The notes beneath the pieces are model-generated. The model was not told the origin of the DNA. It saw only the letters and a program-made list of their open reading frames with translations, and ran no database searches. DNA of 10,986 bases, from assembly GCA_905479545.1 (NCBI GenBank), contig CAJQNE010000522.1, forward strand, positions 1 to 10,986, read 5' to 3'. A program made the position numbers and the translations under genes. Origin of the DNA: an uncultured Gammaproteobacteria bacterium. GTDB lineage: Bacteria; Pseudomonadota; Gammaproteobacteria; CAJQNE01. Below, piece by piece: positions 1 to 5,898 of this stretch; position 1 is the stretch's first letter, and every line of letters begins with the position of its first letter.

Positions 1-150
1 ATGATGCGCGGTGAAGGCGATGCGCAGAAGCTCTACTTCGCGGGCAAGTTGAAGATTGGTGGCGACATCATGGCCTCGCAAAAGCTGCAATTCCTGGCTG
101 ATATGGATCCGGCTGAAACGCAGGCCTCGCTGAAGAAGGCATTGCAGAAC
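1..150 (+). repeat. SCP2 module repeat, copy 1 (399-base period)
   Basis: This segment matches bases 400-549 at an offset of exactly 399 bases (133 codons). By hand I count 14 mismatches in 150 bases, about 91% identity. Only two change an amino acid (residues 45 Lys/Asn and 50 Asn/Ser in copy 1 numbering). Similarity fades into the Ala/Pro linker. The true repeat unit probably begins upstream of the window. Confidence 0.9.
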
Positions 151-921
151 GCGGCTCCGGCGGCTCCGGCTGCCGCTGCATCGACTGAACCGGGCGGTGC
201 CGAGGTAGTGGCTATATTAAGCGACTACGTGGCTGAACATCCTGAGTTGGCTAGCAGCGTTGGTAGGGTGTTCCAGTGGCATGTGAAAAACCCTGATCTC
301 GACTTTGTCCTGGATCTGAAGAATGGGGACGGGGCGGTTACTCTTGGTACTGCCGATAACGACTGCTCTATCGAAATTGATGAAGACAATCTGATGGCGA
401 TGATGCGTGGTGAGGGCGATGCCCAGAAGCTCTACTTCGCTGGCAAGTTGAAGATTGGTGGAGACATCATGGCCTCGCAGAAGCTGCAGTTTCTGGCCGA
501 CATGGACCCGGCTGAAACGCAGGCCTCGCTGAACAAGGCGTTGCAGAGCGCTGCTCCGGCTGCCAGTCAGCCCGCTAATGCCAAAGTAGCTAAAGAACCG
601 CTTAGTCCGAAAATATTTGCAGCACTTGAAGAGCGTTTGGCAGCTGAAAAATTAGCAGCCAACGGTGCCAGCGGCGTGTTGCAGTTTAATGTGACTGATA
701 CTGAAGCTAGCTGGACGTTAGATTTGAGCGGTGATGCGGCCAAACTGACGGAAGGCGGATCAGACACGTCTACCACGATCTTCGGCATTGAAGACGCTGA
801 CTTGGCGGCGTTAGTGGCAGGCGAAGCTGAGGTACGTGATTTGTACCAGCGCGGCAAGCTGCGTGTCGATGGCGATGTGAGCCAGGCCCGTGAGCTAGGT
901 TTCTTTAAAGGCCTGATCTAG
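1..921 (+). CDS. Multi-domain SCP2 sterol-binding (sterol carrier) protein, 5' end outside window
   Basis: Lipid carrier protein built from tandem SCP2 modules, expected to bind acyl-CoA, fatty acids or sterols in the cytosol. The frame is open from the first base. The opening Met-Met is internal: the same residues recur inside the second module at residue 134. The window therefore shows the end of one module (residues 1-37), an Ala/Pro linker (about 38-62), a full module (about 65-170), another Ala-rich linker (about 171-198) and a divergent last module (about 200-306). SCP2 hallmarks seen are the Leu-Asp-Leu strand followed by a Gly/Asp turn, and the C-terminal pattern of a KLYFAGKLKIGGD-type helix and turn (KLRVDGD in module 3). 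The third module is diverged and ends in GLI. Its neighbour, 73 bases downstream, is an SCPx-type thiolase; in animal SCPx these two functions are fused. The ligand cannot be told from the sequence. Stop is TAG at 919-921. Confidence 0.88.
   Translation: MMRGEGDAQKLYFAGKLKIGGDIMASQKLQFLADMDPAETQASLKKALQNAAPAAPAAAASTEPGGAEVVAILSDYVAEHPELASSVGRVFQWHVKNPDLDFVLDLKNGDGAVTLGTADNDCSIEIDEDNLMAMMRGEGDAQKLYFAGKLKIGGDIMASQKLQFLADMDPAETQASLNKALQSAAPAASQPANAKVAKEPLSPKIFAALEERLAAEKLAANGASGVLQFNVTDTEASWTLDLSGDAAKLTEGGSDTSTTIFGIEDADLAALVAGEAEVRDLYQRGKLRVDGDVSQARELGFFKGLI
400..549 (+). repeat. SCP2 module repeat, copy 2
   Basis: This is the partner of the repeat at 1-150 and encodes the C-terminal part of the central SCP2 module plus the start of its linker. 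Nearly all differences from copy 1 are at third codon positions. The third module (from about base 600) does not share this DNA-level similarity, so the duplication involves the earlier modules only. Confidence 0.9.
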
Positions 922-945
922 TTAGTTGATTATGTAGCTGATATG

Positions 946-959
946 CCTGATTTATCAGG
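946..959. promoter_or_regulatory. 14-base perfect inverted repeat between SCP2 gene and thiolase
   Basis: CCTGAT-TT-ATCAGG reads as a perfect palindrome, 35 bases before the thiolase start. An overlapping alternative pairs CTGATA (938-943) with TATCAG (953-958). No T-run follows, so it is not a standard intrinsic terminator. It could be a small operator or a weak processing hairpin in an SCP2-thiolase transcript. The regulator is unknown. Confidence 0.3.
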
Positions 960-994
960 TTCACCGTGAATTAATAAATGTTCGGAGAAATAAA

Positions 995-2176
995 ATGCAA
1001 AGACGAGTAAACGTAATCGGGGTCGGTATGACCAAATTTGCCAAGCCTGGTGCCAGTGATGACTACCACGTAATGGCCGCTGAAGCGGGCCGCAAAGCTT
1101 TGGCTGATGCAGGTATACCCTTCGACGATGTGGAACATGCCTACACAGGTTATGTATATGGCGACTCGACCTGCGGGCAGCGGGCTGTATACGAATTGGG
1201 CCTTACCGGAATACCGGTAGTTAACGTCAACAATAACTGTTCTACCGGATCTTCGGCGCTGTATCTGGCACGCCAAGCCATTGAAGGGGGCTTAGCTGAA
1301 TGTGTGCTGGCTCTGGGTTTCGAGAAAATGGAAAAGGGCGCTCTGGGTGCCAAGTTCAACGACCGCGAAAACCCGATAAGCCAGCACGTTGGCGTAATGG
1401 CGGATGTGCAGAGCATTAATGCATCACCGCCGGCCGCGCAAATGTTCGGCGGTGCGGGACGTGAATACCGCTTCGAACACGGCACGAAGAAAGAGACCTT
1501 CGCTCAGATTTCGGTAAAAGCAAGGGATCACGCCAGCCGTAACCCTTATGCGCTGTTCAATGAAATATTGACGCTGGAAGAGGTGATGGCTGCACCTGAG
1601 GTGTTTGATCCGCTGACTCGCTTTCAGTGTTGTCCGCCTACCTGCGGTGCCGGTGCGGCAATTCTGTGTTCAGATGATTTTGCGAAAAAGCACAATATTA
1701 GCAACCCGGTATACATCGCGGCGCAGAGCATGGCGACCGATTTTGCATCAACCTTCGAAGAGAAGTCGATGATCAAGATGGTTGGCTACGACATGTCCAA
1801 ACATGCGGCTGAACAGGTGTACGAAGAATCGGGTGTTGGGCCAGAGGACGTCAGTGTGGTGGAATTGCACGATTGCTTCACTGCAAACGAGTTGCTGACT
1901 TACGAAGCGATTGGACTGTGTCCAGAAGGTGGCGCTGAGAAGTTCATTTGGGACGGCGATAATACCTACGGCGGCCAGGTTGTTACCAACCCCTCCGGTG
2001 GCTTGTTGTCGAAAGGACATCCGCTGGGTGCAACCGGGCTGGCGCAGTGTACTGAGCTAGTCTGGCAGCTCCGTGGCCAAGCGGAAAAGCGGCAGGTTGA
2101 AGGCGCTAACATCGCGTTACAACATAACCTTGGCCTTGGCGGTGCTTGCGTGATGACGATGTATCGACGTGACTAG
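995..2176 (+). CDS. SCPx-type thiolase (acetyl-CoA acetyltransferase / lipid-transfer protein)
   Basis: Thiolase of the sterol carrier protein X class, 393 residues, a normal length for the family. It should cleave 3-ketoacyl-CoA with CoA (or run the reverse), typically on branched or sterol side-chain substrates. Visible motifs: the nucleophile region VNVNNNCSTGSSAL with Cys82; the HDCF box at 292-295 typical of SCPx thiolases, where classical thiolases have NEAF; GHPLGATG at 341-348 with His342; and the C-terminal NLGLGGACV stretch at 378-386 with Cys385. There is no fused SCP2 domain; SCP2 modules lie in the upstream gene. The start is supported by GGAG at 984-987, seven bases before ATG. 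Stop is TAG at 2174-2176. An inverted repeat lies in the 73-base gap upstream and a hairpin just downstream. The substrate is inferred only from class. Confidence 0.92.
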   Translation: MQRRVNVIGVGMTKFAKPGASDDYHVMAAEAGRKALADAGIPFDDVEHAYTGYVYGDSTCGQRAVYELGLTGIPVVNVNNNCSTGSSALYLARQAIEGGLAECVLALGFEKMEKGALGAKFNDRENPISQHVGVMADVQSINASPPAAQMFGGAGREYRFEHGTKKETFAQISVKARDHASRNPYALFNEILTLEEVMAAPEVFDPLTRFQCCPPTCGAGAAILCSDDFAKKHNISNPVYIAAQSMATDFASTFEEKSMIKMVGYDMSKHAAEQVYEESGVGPEDVSVVELHDCFTANELLTYEAIGLCPEGGAEKFIWDGDNTYGGQVVTNPSGGLLSKGHPLGATGLAQCTELVWQLRGQAEKRQVEGANIALQHNLGLGGACVMTMYRRD

Positions 2177-2202
2177 TTCGCCGGTGAGTATTTAGCCGTG
2201 CT

Positions 2203-2805
2203 ATGGCGCGAGTCAAATGCAGTGGCTCGCGCCTAAATATTCTCCAAAAATACAACAGTCCACGGGTGATTTTGGGCGGCCTCTCGAAGTCCAACGAAGG
2301 CATAGTTCACACAGTTCGTGATGTTCGCGTGTTTATGGATTATCTGGAAAATCGCGGCGTGCAACATATGGGTGTGTCAGGCTTTTCGTTGGGTGGGTAC
2401 ACGGCGGCCTTGCTGGCCTGTATCGATGATCGGTTGGCATTCTGTATTCCTAACTCTCCGGTGGTGAGCATCGCTGACTTCTGTAGAGAGTGGCAACCTG
2501 CGGGTTACCTGTTAAGTGGAGTTATGCGAAAGAGCGGGGTCGGCATTCAAAAATTGCGCCACGCGTTGGCCGTTCATAGTCCGCTTACATACGCGCCGAA
2601 AATAGACGGTGATCGGGTGCTGATTATTGGCGGTGCAGGCGACCGTTTTACACCGCCGCGCCATTTGCGCCTGTTACATGAGCATTTTGGCGCCAATCAT
2701 TTGCACTGGTTTCCTGGCAATCACCTTATGCATATGCACCAAACTAAATACCTCCGCCTGATGAAGCAGTTTATGGATCAACACTGTGGTATGGCTTCAG
2801 CTTAA
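2203..2805 (+). CDS. N-terminally truncated alpha/beta hydrolase (probable gene remnant)
   Basis: C-terminal part of an alpha/beta-hydrolase fold protein. Seen: the nucleophile elbow GFSLGGY with Ser62, a GDRFTPP turn with candidate acid Asp147, and GNHLMHMH with candidate catalytic His174. The triad order Ser-Asp-His and spacing fit the fold. The early strands and the oxyanion-hole region that normally precede the nucleophile by 100 or more residues are absent. The N-terminal ~14 residues do not look like part of the fold and are encoded by the hairpin at 2205-2233. ATG at 2203 has no convincing Shine-Dalgarno; the next Met in frame is residue 45 (2335). Hydrolase-like sequence begins around residue 15-20. 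The end is also abrupt: three codons past the stop, the same frame continues as a prpB tail. I read this as a 5'-deleted gene, though the open frame and intact triad leave room for a short functional protein. The substrate is unknown. Confidence 0.6.
   Translation: MARVKCSGSRLNILQKYNSPRVILGGLSKSNEGIVHTVRDVRVFMDYLENRGVQHMGVSGFSLGGYTAALLACIDDRLAFCIPNSPVVSIADFCREWQPAGYLLSGVMRKSGVGIQKLRHALAVHSPLTYAPKIDGDRVLIIGGAGDRFTPPRHLRLLHEHFGANHLHWFPGNHLMHMHQTKYLRLMKQFMDQHCGMASA
2205..2233 (+). other. GC-rich hairpin after the thiolase gene
   Basis: GGCGCGAG (2205-2212) and CTCGCGCC (2226-2233) form a perfect 8-bp stem with a 13-base loop. The arms are flanked by near-complementary TATTTAG (2189-2195) and CTAAATA (2233-2239), which could lengthen the structure. 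It lies 28 bases past the thiolase stop and could slow or end transcription, but there is no T-run, so a Rho-independent terminator call would be weak. It overlaps the first possible ATG (2203) of the next open frame, arguing against that start being used well. Confidence 0.45.
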
Positions 2806-2907
2806 TTTGATGAAACCATGCAAAGCCGTGCCGAGCTTTATCACGACCTTAACTACCACGCTTATGAAGATAAGCTGGATGAGCTTTTTGCCAGCAAAGA
2901 AGCGTAG
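2806..2907 (+). pseudogene. prpB: prpB C-terminal remnant (2-methylisocitrate lyase tail)
   Basis: Directly after the hydrolase stop, and in the same frame, 33 codons encode FDETMQSRAELYHDL followed by NYHAYEDKLDELFASKEA, then TAG at 2905-2907. From memory, the C-terminus of E. coli PrpB has the same order of features: a DTMQTR-type motif, ELY, a short gap, NYYQYEEKLDNLFA and a basic tail. The match is close and covers exactly the last ~33 residues of a protein of roughly 295. The remainder of prpB, including its metal-binding and catalytic regions, is not in the window. Synteny supports the call: prpB normally sits immediately upstream of prpC, and prpC starts 64 bases downstream. The only ATG in the piece (2818) would give a 29-residue peptide with no expected activity. 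Confidence 0.82.
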
Positions 2908-2971
2908 TTACCTTCACTACTAGTCACATCTATTATTAGTTGACTTTATTCAAGAGCAGGAGCGTATTCCA

Positions 2972-4171
2972 ATGACGCAATCAAAAAACGATAAACAGCC
3001 GGAACCGAAAATTACCGGTGTTGAGAAGAACAGCACTAAGCCGCGCGTAAAAAAGTCGGTCGCTTTGTCGGGCACCGCAGCGGGGAATACCGCTTTGTGC
3101 ACGGTAGGCCGCACGGGTAATGACTTGCACTACCGGGGCTACGATATTGCCGACCTGGCTGAAGCCAGCGAGTTTGAAGAAGTTGCCTATTTGCTGGTGC
3201 ATGGCAAGTTGCCTACAACCGCAGAGTTGTTGGCCTACAAAACGAAATTAAAATCACTGCGGGGCCTGCCCGCGTCGGTTAAAAGCGGGTTGGAGCAAAT
3301 GCCTGCTGCTGCTCATCCGATGGATGTAATGCGCACCGGTGTATCACTGCTTGGCGGCGTGTTGCCCGAAAAAGATGATCACAACCACACCGGTGCCCGG
3401 GATATTGCTGACAAGCTGATGGCGAGCCTCGGTTCGATGCTGTTGTACTGGTACCACTATAGCCATAACGGCAAGCGTATTAATGTTGAAACCGACGATG
3501 ACTCAATCGGTGGCCACTTCCTGCATTTGTTGCATGGTGAGAAACCCAGTGAGCTTTGGGTGAAATCGATGCATGTCAGTTTAGTGTTGTATGCCGAGCA
3601 TGAATTTAATGCTTCGACCTTCGCATCACGGGTTATAGCCGGTACTGGCTCCGACATGTATTCCGCTATTTGCGGTGGCATCGGTGCCTTGCGCGGCCCC
3701 AAGCACGGTGGTGCCAATGAAGTGGCGTTTGAGATTCAGAAGCGTTATGAAACGCCTGACGAAGCAGCCGCAGACATCAAGCAACGGGTTGCCAATAAGG
3801 AAGTGGTTATTGGCTTTGGTCATCCGGTTTATACCATTGCCGATCCCCGTAACAAGATAATAAAAGACGTGGCATTGAAGTTATCGAAAGACCAGAAGAA
3901 TACCCGGATGTTCGACATCGCCGAGCGGTTGGAAACTGAGATGTGGGACGCGAAAAAAATGTTTCCCAATCTCGATTGGTTCAGCGCAGTGAGTTATCAC
4001 ATGATGGGCGTACCGACTTCTTTGTTCACGCCTTTGTTCGTAATCGCCCGCACTTCGGGCTGGGCGGCGCACGTTATTGAGCAGCGTATCGACGGCAAAA
4101 TCATTCGTCCCAACGCCAATTACACCGGGCCAGAAAACCTCAAGTTTGAAGCCATTCGTTACCGGAAGTAG
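2972..4171 (+). CDS. prpC: 2-methylcitrate synthase
   Basis: Citrate-synthase-fold enzyme condensing propionyl-CoA with oxaloacetate to 2-methylcitrate, the first committed step of the 2-methylcitrate cycle. It has 399 residues, slightly longer than usual because of a charged, Lys-rich N-terminal extension (about residues 1-28) before the conserved ALSGTAAGNTALCTVG start of the fold. Catalytic signatures: His245 in LRGPKHGGANE, His284 in GFGHPVYTIADPRN and Asp335 in NLDWFSA, with HEFNAST at 210-216. The GHPVYTIADPRN and SYHMMGVPTSLFTP wording is that of PrpC rather than GltA. AGGAG at 2958-2962, nine bases before ATG, supports the start. A remnant of prpB lies just upstream; no prpD, acnD, prpF or regulator gene follows here, so the operon is broken or its parts lie elsewhere. 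A weak promoter candidate is TTACCT (2908-2913), 17 bases, TATTAT (2931-2936). Confidence 0.93.
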   Translation: MTQSKNDKQPEPKITGVEKNSTKPRVKKSVALSGTAAGNTALCTVGRTGNDLHYRGYDIADLAEASEFEEVAYLLVHGKLPTTAELLAYKTKLKSLRGLPASVKSGLEQMPAAAHPMDVMRTGVSLLGGVLPEKDDHNHTGARDIADKLMASLGSMLLYWYHYSHNGKRINVETDDDSIGGHFLHLLHGEKPSELWVKSMHVSLVLYAEHEFNASTFASRVIAGTGSDMYSAICGGIGALRGPKHGGANEVAFEIQKRYETPDEAAADIKQRVANKEVVIGFGHPVYTIADPRNKIIKDVALKLSKDQKNTRMFDIAERLETEMWDAKKMFPNLDWFSAVSYHMMGVPTSLFTPLFVIARTSGWAAHVIEQRIDGKIIRPNANYTGPENLKFEAIRYRK

Positions 4172-4309
4172 GCATTTCGGATAGGGTTTAGGGCATGGTT
4201 TTGCCTTTGTTTCTAGCTGGACAATGTCCGGAAATAGCCCGAATGCGTCCGGTTATACAGTTCCCCAATTGGCTCTCCGGGCGGAAAGTGTCTTCACTAT
4301 TTTAATAAG

Positions 4310-4325
4310 CGAACGAAACCGTTCG
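4310..4325. promoter_or_regulatory. Candidate operator (CGAACG-N4-CGTTCG) upstream of the ALDH operon
   Basis: CGAACG-AAAC-CGTTCG is a perfect 6-bp inverted repeat with a 4-base centre, 26 bases before the aldehyde dehydrogenase ATG and right after an AT-rich TATTTTAATAA stretch (4298-4308) that could hold a -10 element. The size and symmetry resemble operators of TetR-family repressors of lipid metabolism, but the regulator is not in the window. I found no second perfect copy by eye; CGAAACGAAAC in the gap before the GMC gene (near 5874-5884) is only loosely similar. Confidence 0.45.
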
Positions 4326-4351
4326 GGCACAAATTAGTTGGGGAGTAGAGA

Positions 4352-5833
4352 ATGAGCGTGATTCCTGTGCAGCAAGAGGAGCTTGGCGGAGCCGATAGCG
4401 AACTAACGGCAGTCTTTAATCGTCAGCAGGCAGCGTTCGCCGCACGTAGCGAAGCTTCACCGTTGCAGGAAAGGTTGAGCAATCTGCAGCTGCTCGAAGA
4501 CGCGTTGCTGGAGCACCGGGCTGAGCTAGTTGAGGCAGTGAACGCCGACTATAACGGTCGGGCCGCCGCAGAAACCCTGGCGGTTGAGATTTTCGGGTTG
4601 GTGAATGAGCTGCGCTTTACCCGCAGCAAGCTCAAGCGCTGGATACGGCCTCGCCGGGTGTCTGGCAACCTGAATACCTGGCCTGGCCGTGCCAAGGTGC
4701 TGTATCAGCCACTGGGTGTAGTGGGTGTTATGGGGGCGTTTAACTACCCGCTATATCTCACCTTGTCGCCGGTAATCGGCGCATTAGCGGCCGGTAATCA
4801 CGTGATCGCCAAGCCTTCCGAAATGACACCGCATACCGGTGAGCTGCTGGCCAGAATCATTAACAATATTTTTCCGGCTGAACTGGTAGCGATTAGCAAT
4901 GGCGGTACAGAACATTCCAAAGCTTTTTCCAGCCTGCCGTTTAACCATCTTATATTCACCGGTTCTACTCGCGTCGGCAAGCTAATAATGGAGCAGGCCG
5001 CGAGAAATCTTACGCCGGTCACATTGGAACTGGGTGGTCGCTCACCGACGATTATCGATGAAAATTATTCCATGGAGCGGGCAGTAAATCGCATCGTGCA
5101 CGCCAAACTTCTTAACGCTGGCCAAACTTGCCTGGCACCTGACCATGTTTGGGTGCCTAAAGCACGTAAGGACGAATTTCTGCATGCGGCCAGAGCTGCT
5201 ATTAAGCGAATGTACCCAACGCTGGTGAACAGCGCCGACTACACCCGGGTTATTAATGCCCGCGAGCACGACCGTTTGAGTCAATGGCTGGCAGAGGCGG
5301 AATCCATGGGTGCCAGCGTTGAAGCGGTTAATCCGGCCAACGAAAATTGCACTGCCGAAAATGGGGTGCTCGCGCCGACGCTGGTGTGGGATTGCCCGGC
5401 GGATACGACGCTGCTGAACAATGAAATTTTTGGCCCCATTCTTCCAGTGCTCACTTACCGCTCGATAGATGAGGTAGTGGCTACGGTGAAAGCAGGACCT
5501 CGGCCATTGGCGCTGTATTACTTCAGCGATGACCGAGCGAGTGTAGACAAGATTTTGGTAAGCACATTGTCTGGCGGTGTGACGATCAATAATTGTTTGC
5601 TACACGTTGCTCAGCATCACCTGCCATTAGGTGGAGTGGGAGACAGTGGAGTTGGCCGCTACCACGGGTTTGACGGCTTTGAAGCATTCTCGCATAAACG
5701 CGGGGTATTTCATGCCAGCCGACTGAATAGCGCTCGTTTGCTGCATCCTCCGTTTGGCAAACTTATTCAATGGTTGCTTGGAATTTTATTGCACAAAAAG
5801 CTCGTGCGTGAGCGGTTTCCGGATAGGGGGTGA
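4352..5833 (+). CDS. NAD(P)-dependent aldehyde dehydrogenase, coniferyl-aldehyde-dehydrogenase-like
   Basis: Oxidises an aldehyde to the carboxylic acid with NAD(P)+. The 493 residues match the coniferyl aldehyde dehydrogenase-like branch, related to class 3 ALDHs. Seen in order: the GVMGAFNYPLYLTLSP substrate/cofactor loop with Asn131, FTGSTRVGK (202-210) at the nucleotide site, LELGGRSP with general base Glu226, NAGQTC with catalytic Cys260, and NEIFGPILPV at 357-366. The C-terminus, from about 459, is a Leu-rich helix followed by KK and Arg residues (LIQWLLGILLHKKLVRER), which may hold the enzyme at the membrane. GGGGAG at 4340-4345 supports the start. It is first of three close genes, 65 bases before the GMC oxidoreductase, so it likely takes the aldehyde that the GMC enzyme makes. 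The specificity (aromatic aldehyde or long-chain fatty aldehyde) cannot be fixed from motifs; context favours a lipid aldehyde. Confidence 0.9.
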   Translation: MSVIPVQQEELGGADSELTAVFNRQQAAFAARSEASPLQERLSNLQLLEDALLEHRAELVEAVNADYNGRAAAETLAVEIFGLVNELRFTRSKLKRWIRPRRVSGNLNTWPGRAKVLYQPLGVVGVMGAFNYPLYLTLSPVIGALAAGNHVIAKPSEMTPHTGELLARIINNIFPAELVAISNGGTEHSKAFSSLPFNHLIFTGSTRVGKLIMEQAARNLTPVTLELGGRSPTIIDENYSMERAVNRIVHAKLLNAGQTCLAPDHVWVPKARKDEFLHAARAAIKRMYPTLVNSADYTRVINAREHDRLSQWLAEAESMGASVEAVNPANENCTAENGVLAPTLVWDCPADTTLLNNEIFGPILPVLTYRSIDEVVATVKAGPRPLALYYFSDDRASVDKILVSTLSGGVTINNCLLHVAQHHLPLGGVGDSGVGRYHGFDGFEAFSHKRGVFHASRLNSARLLHPPFGKLIQWLLGILLHKKLVRERFPDRG

Positions 5834-5898
5834 TCTTGGATTGCGGCTTTATCGATGGTTTGGGCTAAAACTCGAAACGAAACAATTAGGTAACATCC

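Noticed and set aside
1..3. ATG at the first base as the true start of the SCP2 gene
   Set aside because: The same Met-Met occurs inside the second module (bases 400-405), so this is internal; the first module lacks its N-terminal part and the gene must extend upstream.
2818..2907. Independent 29-residue small protein
   Set aside because: The residues match the end of PrpB, including codons before the ATG, and there is no ribosome site; a remnant is the better explanation.
4192..4205. GGCA-N6-TGCC followed by TTTGTTTC as the prpC terminator
   Set aside because: The stem is only four base pairs and the T-run is broken; too weak to call.
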